64,000 bases of DNA, from positions 1,736,001 through 1,800,000 of the forward strand of contig NZ_CP029331.1 of assembly GCF_003345255.1 (NCBI RefSeq), written 5' to 3'. Within the stretch, counting starts at the first letter, position 1; the number at the start of each line of letters is the position of its first letter. A program made the position numbers and the translations under genes. The stretch is from Pseudothauera hydrothermalis. GTDB taxonomy: Bacteria; Pseudomonadota; Gammaproteobacteria; Burkholderiales; Rhodocyclaceae. Below the pieces are notes generated by a model. That model saw only the letters and a list, made by a program, of their open reading frames with translations. It searched no databases and was not told where the DNA came from. Of this stretch, positions 28,199 through 35,870 are shown piece by piece.

Positions 28199-29332
28199 TC
28201 ATGTCATAACTCCGAGCAACTCGGCCCGAAATTCGTCAATAGTGGCAGCCAGCATGCGCTTGGACTTGATGCTCGCCTTACGGGTCGTGTTCAGCCGCAG
28301 CAGGTTCATCACGATGTGGCGAACAACAGCCAAGTTGTTGGCCGCGTAACCGCTGCGCACCCGGGACTGATCCTCGTTGAACTGCACATCCAGACACCAG
28401 TGAAGCCGATTCTCCACCTCCCAGTGGCTGCGAACTGCTTTGGCGATGCGCTCGGCGTCCGCGGGCAGGCTGCTCAGGTAGTAGGCACGCTCGGTGCTGG
28501 TTTTGTTGCCGACAGTGCGCACCCGCTCGATCAAGGCGAAGCTCGCGACGTCCTTCCACTCTTCGCCCTTGTAGAGCCGATCGGTGGCGTCGTACGCAAC
28601 GCAGCGGCGGATCTCCGTGCGTCCATGGCCAAGATTCGTGGTTTCATGCGTCGAGGCCGGCGTGAGCGGTCCCCGTGGATCCGCGACGCCGGCAAAGCGG
28701 ATCGAGTCGAGCAACTTCGGGTGGTTGTCCTTCACGCACAGCACGTAGTGGGCGCCGCGTTCGCGGATCGTGCGCGCAATCTTCGCCTGTGTGCCCATCG
28801 CGTCGATCGTCACCACGCAGCCTTCCAGGGCGAGCTTCGAGAGCAACTCGGGAATGGCGGTGATCTCGTTGGATTTCTCGGCCGTGGCCCTCTGGCCCAA
28901 CACCACGCCCATCCCGGCGGCGAACGCGCTGACCATGTGCAGGGCACTTGCAGGGGTCTTGCCCTTGCTTGCCGTTCTTCGGCTGCTCTTGCCGTCGATC
29001 GCAACGACCGTGTCTTCGGCCAGCACCGGCACGACCATGCCGACCCAGCGCCGAAACGCCGCCTCGAACTCGTCAGGCTCAATCAGGCCGAACACGCGCC
29101 CGATCGTGTCGTGCGAAGGGATGCCATGCTCAAGCTTCATGAACCCTCGCAGCCAATCGATCTTGGCCTTGGCCCACAACTCGATGTCGACGAAGTCGTC
29201 CACGCCCGAGAGCACTGCACACACCGCGACCGTGAGCAGTTCGGACAGGTCGTGGCGTGTGTGGCGCTTGCTGCGCGGGTCGGAAACCGAGACGAACACC
29301 TGCGTCAGCGGCATGATGCTTACTGCCTTCAT
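28199..29332 (-). CDS. ISAs1-family transposase (H-repeat-associated type)
   Basis: 377 residues, full length for the family. The N-terminal DDE_Tnp_1-associated region includes DPRSKRHTRHDLSELLTVAV; the catalytic acidic residues are expected in VVAIDGKSSRRT, VVTIDAMGTQ and the C-terminal HWEVENRLHWCLDV block. It catalyses movement of the surrounding 1270-bp element. The start ATG 29332 gives an N-terminus typical of the family. No internal stop or frameshift is seen, so it is probably active. Confidence 0.95.
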   Translation of the reverse strand: MKAVSIMPLTQVFVSVSDPRSKRHTRHDLSELLTVAVCAVLSGVDDFVDIELWAKAKIDWLRGFMKLEHGIPSHDTIGRVFGLIEPDEFEAAFRRWVGMVVPVLAEDTVVAIDGKSSRRTASKGKTPASALHMVSAFAAGMGVVLGQRATAEKSNEITAIPELLSKLALEGCVVTIDAMGTQAKIARTIRERGAHYVLCVKDNHPKLLDSIRFAGVADPRGPLTPASTHETTNLGHGRTEIRRCVAYDATDRLYKGEEWKDVASFALIERVRTVGNKTSTERAYYLSSLPADAERIAKAVRSHWEVENRLHWCLDVQFNEDQSRVRSGYAANNLAVVRHIVMNLLRLNTTRKASIKSKRMLAATIDEFRAELLGVMT

Positions 29333-29437
29333 GGGATCCCCAAAAAGACAGTAAGCTACACAAAATATGACGCTGTGAACAGGGGGTGCCTAAGTGCATG
29401 ATCGTAAACGGCTTATCTGTTATGCGTATGATAAGTA

Positions 29438-29452
29438 GGTGCGATTGCCCTG
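29438..29452. repeat. Insertion-sequence terminal inverted repeat, right
   Basis: GGTGCGATTGCCCTG; exact reverse complement of 28183-28197. Confidence 0.92.
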
Positions 29453-29462
29453 GGGTGCGCAC
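29453..29462. repeat. Target-site duplication, right copy
   Basis: GGGTGCGCAC, identical to 28173-28182. Deleting the element with one copy restores the kinase reading frame. Confidence 0.9.
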
Positions 29463-30205
29463 TGCGGAACTGGAAAACGCCAACCGCGAACTGGAGGCGT
29501 TTTCGTATTCCGTCTCTCACGACCTGCGCGCGCCGCTGCGCGCCATCGACGGCTTTGCCCGCATTCTGGAAGAAGAACTCGACGGCACGCTGACGCCTTC
29601 GGCGCGGGCGCATCTGGAACGCATCCGCAAGGCCACCGAGCGAATGGCGCAATTGATCGACGATCTGCTCAACCTTGCCCGCCTGACCCGCCAGCCACTC
29701 GCCCGCGAGACGGTGGATCTATCCGAACTCGCCGCACAAATCATCGATGAGTTGCGCGCAGAACAGCCCGAACGCCACGTCACCGTCGATATCCAGCCGC
29801 AGATGCTAGCGCTGGCCGACCGCAACCTGATGCGCATCGTGCTCGACAACCTGTTGCGCAACGCCTGGAAGTTTTCCGCCCGGCAGCCGCAGGCGCACAT
29901 CGGTTTTTGGGTCGAACACGACCGCAATCGCAAAATTTACTGCGTCCGTGATAATGGCGCGGGATTCGACATGGCCTATGCGGCCAATTTGTTCCGCCCT
30001 TTTCACCGGCTGCATGCCGAGCAGGACTTCGCCGGCACCGGCATCGGCCTGGCCACCGTGCAACGGATCATCGCCCGACACGGCGGAGCGGTGTGGGCGC
30101 GTTCGCGGCCGGGGGAAGGCGCGCAGTTTTTTTTCACCCTGGACAGCCCGGAGGCGGCCGGAACATGAACGCCTATCCGTCTTGCCCTGGCGCGTGGCGT
30201 ACCGC

Positions 30206-30235
30206 GCGTAAATAACCGCGGCGTAAATAACAGCG
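30206..30235 (+). repeat. Tandem 15-bp repeat ahead of the restriction-endonuclease remnant
   Basis: GCGTAAATAACCGCG at 30206-30220 is followed directly by GCGTAAATAACAGCG at 30221-30235, one mismatch. It lies about 40 bp before the start of the nuclease remnant, downstream of the kinase stop. Function unknown; it may be an operator or chance. Confidence 0.55.
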
Positions 30236-30272
30236 GCTTATCCGTGCCAAGCCGCACCGGTACAATCGCCCA

Positions 30273-30996
30273 ATGATCATTACGACCACCTATGACGACC
30301 CATCGGTGTTGCCGCCGGAGGTTCGCGCCCGCAGGAAGTTTGCCGAGGTTGGATCTGCCGCCGCGCTGCTGTCTGTGGTGTGTCCGCAGAAATGGGCGGA
30401 TATCGTCGATGTCTTGCGCCATTACGCCCTGGATCCTCCCACCTGGATGAAAGCAGGCGGCAACCGGGGCGAGGTAGCCTAGCAGCTCGATGCTATGTTC
30501 CACGCGCGAGACTGGCGGGAATTGCGGCTCGATCTGGTCACTTACGGCCTGCTGCGCGACAAAAATGACCGGCTGTACCGACGACTGCGGCGTGTCGTTC
30601 AGGAGGGATATCTGATCGATAACGTCAAGGGATCCGTGGCGCTCGATGTCGAATGGAACGCCAAGGACGGGAACCTCGATCGGGATTTCGGAGCGTACCG
30701 CGCCTGGCACGCTGCCCGAGGCGCTCACGGCCGCTGTGCTGATCACCCAGGACAAGGTTTCCCTGAAGTCTTTGGCTGAACGCCTGTGGGCGGAGTATCA
30801 GGAAACGCTGCCTGCGGCTCAGCGCTCTGGCAAGCTGCCGATAGACGTGTACACCTCGACCACCACGAACTTCGACAAGGCGCTCATGCGCATTCGGCGC
30901 GGGGCTTTGGGAGCCTGCCCATTGCTTTTGGTGGCCGGGTGTGAGCAGACCTGGAATGGAAAGCCTTACCGCCCGTTGGATACGACAGGCTCCTGA
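30273..30996 (+). pseudogene. BglII/BstYI-like type II restriction endonuclease, broken by a stop and a frameshift
   Basis: Frame from ATG 30273 encodes KFAEVGSAAALLSVVCPQKW and continues to an in-frame TAG at 30480-30482 (GEVA*QLDAMFHARDW), then on to VALDVEWNAKDGNLDRDF. Near 30711 the reading must shift by one base to continue as LTAAVLITQDKVSLK and DVYTSTTTNFDKALMRIRRG to the TGA at 30994-30996. The joined product would be about 240 residues. The ALDVEWNAKDG block with the downstream AAVLITQ strand resembles the catalytic core of the BglII/BstYI family (GATC-centred sites), and an adenine-methylase gene converges on it, overlapping by 31 bp. The family call comes from memory of sequence pattern. 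Two lesions make it surely inactive as written. ATG 30273 is 6 nt after a TACAAT box. Confidence 0.7.
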
Positions 30997-31822
30997 GCGG
31001 GGCGTCCGCGCGGACGCATGGGCGTGTGCGCCAGTTGCAGCAAGGTGCGCACGCGCTGAATGGGGTAGCCACATTCTTGCGCCAAATCACGCACGCTCTT
31101 GCCTCTCTCGTACTCCGCCCGCAAGGTGAAAGCGACTTCCAGCACGGACTCGCGTTCCATGCCGTGAGTGTTTGGCGGCAGGATGGCGTCGCCAGCGTAA
31201 CCGCTGGGGATTCTGCCGCGCGGCACCACGTCTTCATCCGCTTCGTTGCCCCACACGACCCAGCCGTCACGCGGATGGCGCGCGAACAGCTCAAGGAAAG
31301 GCCCTGGGCTGCATGCCTCGATCAGCGCGTACTGCTCGTCTGGCTTGCGCGAGTGCTCGCGCTTGCGCGTCTCGATCATGTTGACCTGGGTGCGGCCGGG
31401 GGCAAGCGTGCGGGCATCCTTCCCCCTCACGCCGAACAGGATCAGTTCGGTGACATTGCGAAAATAAAAACCCACCCCCCCGCCCGTCCGGCCGGCCCGC
31501 CATCCTTGCGCCGCTTGGCCCAGACGATGTTGGTCTTGTAGGTGAAGCCCCAGGCTCGCATGACGCGCAGCCCTTCCGGCAGCAGGGCGTTGGGCACCCA
31601 TAGGTATAGGTGCGCGGTTGGCGCCGCGACATCCGCCACGTTCAACGCCATGATCTCGTCGAGCGTCATGGTCCCGTAGCGGGACAGGCGTTTGTGTTCC
31701 GGCGCAATCTTGCCGGTGCGGTTCTGGAATTGCCAAGGCGGATCGGCCAAGATGGAGCCGAATCCACCTACGACGCGCGGCAATGGGAGCAATGGGGAAG
31801 TCATTTCGTTCATGCGGCGCAT
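30966..31822 (-). pseudogene. MT-A70 family adenine-specific DNA methyltransferase, frameshifted in a G7 tract
   Basis: The first frame (start ATG 31822, with alternatives at 31825, 31813 and 31804) carries the catalytic DPPW motif (ILADPPWQFQNRTG) and runs to LYLWVPNALLPEGLRVMRAWGF and KTNIVWAKRRKDGG. At a run of seven G on the coding strand (31475-31481) the frame must gain one base (or lose two) to continue as VGFYFRNVTELILFGVRGK to the stop at 30966. The joined protein is about 285 residues. Its C-terminus adds a helix-turn-helix-like stretch (SVRDLAQECGYPIQRVRTLL) and MRPRGRP, an AT-hook-like motif. The neighbouring nuclease remnant suggests a modification role. As written, the product is truncated after the catalytic motif; the lesion could be a phase-variable state or a base-calling error. 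Confidence 0.75.
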
Positions 31823-31826
31823 CATG

Positions 31827-31844
31827 AGATCTTTTTTTAGATCT
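31827..31844. promoter_or_regulatory. Paired AGATCT sites abutting the methylase start
   Basis: AGATCT at 31827-31832 and 31839-31844 separated by six T. They occupy the place where the methylase ribosome-binding site should be. AGATCT is the BglII target, and the adjacent nuclease remnant resembles that family. An operator role is speculative. Confidence 0.4.
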
Positions 31845-31980
31845 TCCAATGGACACAACACCCTCGTGTTATCGGCTTTGGCAAAATCGAGCCGCCTGAC
31901 TCCTTGGCACATAAACTAAAGACCTAGCCTATGAGCTCTCTTTGCTGCGCAAAACGCTTTGTGTATAGCCATGCCTTGAC

Positions 31981-32011
31981 TTGTGTCACAATTAACTATT
32001 GTGCAGTGCAC
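31981..32011. promoter_or_regulatory. Cluster of overlapping perfect palindromes (possible operator)
   Basis: TTGTGTCACAA (31981-31991), CACAATTAACTATTGTG (31987-32003) and GTGCAGTGCAC (32001-32011) interlock, each a perfect inverted repeat around a short centre. TTGACT at 31976 and TATACT at 32012 nearby are promoter-like, though badly spaced as a pair. A DNA-binding site is plausible; the protein is unknown. Confidence 0.4.
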
Positions 32012-32056
32012 TATACTCACCGACGCACCCGCCTGCGGCAGCGGCGAAAACCGCTA

Positions 32057-32201
32057 GCAGGCCGTTGAAAACGTAGCGAGGATGGCCAGATGCAAGGCGC
32101 ACGGCGCGCAGCGACCGCGGCCTATCAAATAGATAGGCGAGCAAGCGAGCACCGCGCAACGGCCGCAGATGGCCCACCGCAGTAGTTTTTCAACGGTCTG
32201 C
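32057..32201. repeat. 145-bp imperfect inverted repeat (REP/MITE-like)
   Basis: The left end GCAGGCCGTTGAAAACG and the complement of the right end (GCAGACCGTTGAAAAAC) match with few differences over about 35 bp. The middle contains the small hairpin CCTATC-AAATA-GATAGG. A transcript would fold into one long stem. It has the look of a dispersed intergenic repeat, but only one copy lies in the window. Confidence 0.6.
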
Positions 32202-32262
32202 GAGGGCCGGATATTGGCAGGCCGGTCACACAACACGACACAACCGTAGCAGGTACCACACC

Positions 32263-34950
32263 ATGAAAGACAAGCACTATCTCTCGCCGCTGATGGAGCC
32301 GCGCTCGGTCGGCATCATCGGTGCCAGCGAGCGCGAATCCTCGCTCGGCAACGTGCTGATCCGCAACATGCTGGACTCGGCGTTCAAGGGCCGCCTGTTC
32401 GCCATCAACCCCAAGCATGATTCGGTGCTGGGCGTGCCCTGCTACAAATCGGTGGAAGACGTGCCCCACCGTCTGGATTTGGCGGTGATCGCGGTGCGCG
32501 CCGAAAAAACACCTGCCCTGGTCGATGCCTGTGGCCGCGCCGGGGTGAAGGCGGTCATCGTGCTGTCTGCCGGCTTTTCGGAAACCGGCCCACGCGGTGC
32601 CAAGTTGGAACGCGAGGTGGTGGAAGCCGCCCGCCGCCACCGCATCCGCCTGCTCGGCCCCAACTGTCTGGGCATCATGCGCCCGGAACTGGGGCTCAAC
32701 GCCACCTTTGCCCACGCCAGCGCCAACAAGGGCAGCATCGGCCTCATTTCGCAGTCCGGCGCGTTGTGCGCGGCCATTCTGGACTGGGCCAAGCCCAACA
32801 ATGTGGGCTTCTCCGCGGTGGTGTCGCTGGGTTCGTCGTCGGACATCGACTTTGGCGAGGTGCTCGAGTACATGATCTCGGACCCGCGCACCGAGAGCAT
32901 CTTCCTGTACGTGGAAGGCATCCGCGACGCCCGCCGGTTCATGAGCGCGCTACGGGGCGCGGCGCGGGTCAAGCCGGTGCTGCTGATCAAGGTCGGCCGT
33001 CATCCCGACGCCTGCAAGGCAGTCTTGCAGCACACCGGCGCGCAAGTGGGCGAAGATGCGGTGTTCGACGCCGCGCTGCGTCGCGCCGGGGTGATCCGGC
33101 TCTACAACATGGGCCAGTTGTTTGCCGCGGCCAATGCCTTGTTTTCGCACTTTCGCCCGCGTGGCAACCGTCTGGCCATCATCACCAATGGCGGCGGCCC
33201 AGGCGTGATGGCCGCCGACCGCTGCGCCGACCTTGGCATTCCGCTGTCGGAGTTCTCCGAAGGAACGATGGCAAAGCTCAACGCCGCCCTGCCCCCCAGT
33301 TGGTCGCGCGGCAATCCGGTGGATATCTTGGGCGATGCGGATGTGGAGCGTTACCGCAAAACGGTGCAAGCGGTGCTGGAAGGCCCCAACGTGGACGGCG
33401 TGCTGGTGATGCTGACCCCGCAGGCGATGACCGATTCCACCGCGGTGGCCCAAGCGGTCATCGATTTGGAAAAACATGCCGACAAGCCGGTGGTGACCTG
33501 CTGGATGGGGGAGAACCTGGTGAGCGAAGCCCGGCAGATGTTCATCGATGCCGGCATTCCCACTTTCCGCACGCCCGAGCCGGCGGTCGAGCTGTTCAGC
33601 CATATCTCGGCCTATTACCGCAATCAAAAGCTGCTGATGCAGACGCCGGCTTCGCTGTCGCAGCTCAATCCGCCTTCCATCGAAAGCGCCCGCCTGGTCA
33701 TCGAAACCGCCCTGGCCGAGCGCCGTAAGACGCTCAACGAGATGGAATCCAAGGCGCTGCTGGCCGCTTTCCGCATTCCCATCGCGCAGACCGTGGTGGC
33801 CCGCTCGGCCACCGAGGCCATGGTGCTGGCCGAGGAAATCGGCCTGCCGGTGGTGATGAAAATCGACTCGCCCAGCATCATCCACAAGAGCGACTCCGGC
33901 GGCGTGCGCCTGAACCTGGGCAGCCTGGCCGCGGTCCGTACTGCCTATCAGGAAATCCTGGATGAAGTGCGCCGCAACAAGCCCGAGGCGACGATCAACG
34001 GCGTGGCCATCGAGCCGATGATTCTCAAGCGCAACGGCCGCGAGTTGGTGGTCGGCGTCAAGCGCGATCCGGTATTCGGGCCGGTGATTACTTTCGGCGA
34101 AGGCGGCAACCGGGTGGAGGCCAACCGCGACCTGGCGGTGGCGCTGCCGCCGCTGAACAACTATCTGGTGCAGGATTTGATCCGCTCCAGCCGTGTCGCG
34201 CCGCTGCTGGGCGAATTCCGCAACATGCCGGCCATCGACATGAGCGCGCTGGAGCTGGTGCTGCTGCGCGTGTCCGAGATGGTCTGCGAGCTGCCCTGGC
34301 TCCAGCAGATGGAGATCAATCCGCTGATCGTGGATGAAAACGGCGCGGTCGCGGTGGATTGCCGGATCACGGTCGATAACATCTCGCCGGCGGCCGATCG
34401 CTATGATCACATGGCAATCCACCCCTATCCGTCGCACCTGATCAGCAAATGGACGGTACCGGACGGCACCGAAGTCACCATTCGCCCGATCAAGCCGGAG
34501 GATGCGGAACTGGAAATCGAATTCGTGCGCAAGCTGTCACCGGAGACCAAGTATTTCCGCTTCATGAACACCATGCGGGAGCTGCCGCCGGCGATGGTCG
34601 CCCGCCTGACCCAGATCGACTACGACCGTGAAATGGCCTTCATCGCCACCATCGTCGAAAACGGTGCGGAGGTGGAAATCGGTGTGTGCCGCTATGCGGT
34701 CAACCCGGATGGTGAATCCTGTGAATTTGCCGTGGTGGTGGCCGATGAATGGCAGCATCGCGGTCTGGCCCGCCGGCTGATGGGCGTGCTGATCGAGACT
34801 GCGCGCAGCAAGGGCTTGGCCTACATGAATGGCGTGTTTCTGGCCAACAACGAACGCATGTTGAAGTTCGTCCAGGGCCTGGGTTTCGTACTGTCCAACG
34901 ACCCCGAGGACAACACCGTCAAGCTCGGCGTCCTTTCTCTGCAAGACTGA
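32263..34950 (+). CDS. ADP-forming acyl-CoA synthetase-like protein with GNAT acetyltransferase domain (Pat/YfiQ-like)
   Basis: 895 residues. A CoA-binding Rossmann domain (SVGIIGASERESSLGN) is followed by succinyl-CoA-ligase-like domains (LISQSGALCAAILDWA; HTGAQVGEDAVFDAALRRAG), an ATP-grasp domain near residues 490-710 (MKIDSPSIIHKSDSGGV) and a C-terminal GNAT domain near 735-890 (CEFAVVVADEWQHRGLARRLMG). This arrangement is that of the bacterial protein lysine acetyltransferases Pat/PatZ, which can silence acetyl-CoA synthetase, and of acetate-CoA ligases fused to GNAT. Which activity dominates cannot be decided. It begins a pair with the mutarotase gene, whose ATG directly follows the TGA. 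Confidence 0.9.
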   Translation: MKDKHYLSPLMEPRSVGIIGASERESSLGNVLIRNMLDSAFKGRLFAINPKHDSVLGVPCYKSVEDVPHRLDLAVIAVRAEKTPALVDACGRAGVKAVIVLSAGFSETGPRGAKLEREVVEAARRHRIRLLGPNCLGIMRPELGLNATFAHASANKGSIGLISQSGALCAAILDWAKPNNVGFSAVVSLGSSSDIDFGEVLEYMISDPRTESIFLYVEGIRDARRFMSALRGAARVKPVLLIKVGRHPDACKAVLQHTGAQVGEDAVFDAALRRAGVIRLYNMGQLFAAANALFSHFRPRGNRLAIITNGGGPGVMAADRCADLGIPLSEFSEGTMAKLNAALPPSWSRGNPVDILGDADVERYRKTVQAVLEGPNVDGVLVMLTPQAMTDSTAVAQAVIDLEKHADKPVVTCWMGENLVSEARQMFIDAGIPTFRTPEPAVELFSHISAYYRNQKLLMQTPASLSQLNPPSIESARLVIETALAERRKTLNEMESKALLAAFRIPIAQTVVARSATEAMVLAEEIGLPVVMKIDSPSIIHKSDSGGVRLNLGSLAAVRTAYQEILDEVRRNKPEATINGVAIEPMILKRNGRELVVGVKRDPVFGPVITFGEGGNRVEANRDLAVALPPLNNYLVQDLIRSSRVAPLLGEFRNMPAIDMSALELVLLRVSEMVCELPWLQQMEINPLIVDENGAVAVDCRITVDNISPAADRYDHMAIHPYPSHLISKWTVPDGTEVTIRPIKPEDAELEIEFVRKLSPETKYFRFMNTMRELPPAMVARLTQIDYDREMAFIATIVENGAEVEIGVCRYAVNPDGESCEFAVVVADEWQHRGLARRLMGVLIETARSKGLAYMNGVFLANNERMLKFVQGLGFVLSNDPEDNTVKLGVLSLQD

Positions 34951-35799
34951 ATGGCTGGCCATATCGAAACCATCGACTTTCGCGGCCTGCCGGCGCTGCG
35001 CCTGAGCACCGCGGCCGGTGCCAGCGCGGTGCTGACGCTCTACGGCGCGCAGCTCGTATCCTGGATGCCGGCGCGCAGTCAGGAGCGGCTTTACCTGAGC
35101 GAGCAGGCGATTTGCGATGGCCGCAGTCCGATCCGCGGCGGCGTGCCGGTGTGTTTTCCACAGTTTGCCGCCGAAGGCGGGCTGCCGCGCCACGGCTTTG
35201 CGCGCACGATGAGCTGGTCGGTCATCGAACAGCGCGCCGGCGACGACTTTGCCCTGGCCACGCTGGCGCTGTCCGACGACTCGGATACCCGCGCGCATTG
35301 GCCACACCGGTTCAACCTGGAACTGACCGCAGCCATCGAAGACGGCCGCCTGGACATCGAGCTGGCGGTCCACAACCGCGGCCAAGCGTCGTTTGCCTTT
35401 GCCGCCGCGCTACATACCTATCTGCGGGTGACCGAAGTCGAAACCTGCCAGTTGGAGGGCTTGTACGGCTTCGAGTACCGCGACGCGCTCGATGGCAATA
35501 CGCTGCGGCGTGAATCCGGAGATGTGTTACGGGTGGAGTCCGCGCTAGATCGCATCTATCACAATGTCAGCCGTCCGCTGCTGTTGCGCGACGACGGTGG
35601 CGCGCTGGGCATTCATGCGCAAGGCTTTCCGGATGTGGTGGTATGGAACCCCTGGGAAGACGGCCTGACCCGCTGTACCGACATGGCGCCGGGAGACTTC
35701 CGACGCATGCTGTGCGTAGAAGCCGCAGCGGTGCGTGAGCGCATCGACTTGCCCCCGGAACAATCCTGGGTAGGGCGCCAGACCCTGGTCGCGCTGTAG
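34951..35799 (+). CDS. D-hexose-6-phosphate mutarotase (YeaD-like aldose 1-epimerase family)
   Basis: 282 residues, a beta-sandwich epimerase of the YeaD group that interconverts alpha and beta forms of glucose-6-phosphate-type sugars. Typical segments are [23 protein letters not shown] and ALHTYLRV, and VVWNPWEDG near the end. The start codon directly abuts the stop of the preceding gene, so the two are probably cotranscribed. Cytoplasmic, no signal peptide. Length is normal. Confidence 0.9.
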   Translation: MAGHIETIDFRGLPALRLSTAAGASAVLTLYGAQLVSWMPARSQERLYLSEQAICDGRSPIRGGVPVCFPQFAAEGGLPRHGFARTMSWSVIEQRAGDDFALATLALSDDSDTRAHWPHRFNLELTAAIEDGRLDIELAVHNRGQASFAFAAALHTYLRVTEVETCQLEGLYGFEYRDALDGNTLRRESGDVLRVESALDRIYHNVSRPLLLRDDGGALGIHAQGFPDVVVWNPWEDGLTRCTDMAPGDFRRMLCVEAAAVRERIDLPPEQSWVGRQTLVAL

Positions 35800-35870
35800 C
35801 GGCCGGCTTGCCGCGGCTGCGCCATCTGGTGCACCATCGCCGCCCCGTTTTACGCTTGATCCGTTTTCGC

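Larger units (their letters stand above)
28183..29452. mobile_element. ISAs1-family insertion sequence, 1270 bp, apparently complete
   Basis: Bounded by perfect 15-bp terminal inverted repeats (CAGGGCAATCGCACC at 28183-28197 and its complement at 29438-29452), flanked by an exact 10-bp direct duplication, and containing one intact transposase gene on the minus strand. The lack of decay in ends, duplication and transposase points to a recent insertion. Confidence 0.93.
27473..30168 (+). pseudogene. PAS-domain sensor histidine kinase interrupted by an ISAs1-family insertion
   Basis: Left part (27473-28182): an N-terminal segment with one membrane helix (LAGAIVLAALILAVPVTL), a PAS domain (YREVVESVNEVIFRTDAEG to GTLDDISARK) and the start of a coiled coil. 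Right part (29463-30168): HisKA with the H-box FSYSVSHDLRAPLR and a HATPase domain (NLLRNAWKFS, DNGAGFDM, GTGIGLATV). Removing 28183-29462 (the element plus one copy of the 10-bp duplication) joins them in frame as VRVRTAELENANRELEAFSY, giving a kinase of 471 residues. As it stands the left frame reads into the element and the right half lacks its natural start, so no functional kinase is expected. The start is ATG 27473 with AGGGG upstream; GTG 27449 is possible. Confidence 0.9.
31823..32262. other. Gene-free, AT-richer region with palindromes and a long inverted repeat
   Basis: 440 bp between the methylase start and the Pat-like gene. It holds, from left to right: the paired AGATCT sites (31827-31844), an AT-rich stretch, a cluster of overlapping short palindromes (31981-32011), a TATACT box (32012-32017), and a 145-bp imperfect inverted repeat (32057-32201). 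Its base composition differs from the surrounding genes. No convincing protein-coding frame is present. Confidence 0.6.

Noticed and set aside
32950-34437. 495-codon minus-strand frame opposite the Pat-like gene
   Set aside because: Antisense of a well-conserved protein; its product is His/Gln-rich with no family similarity.
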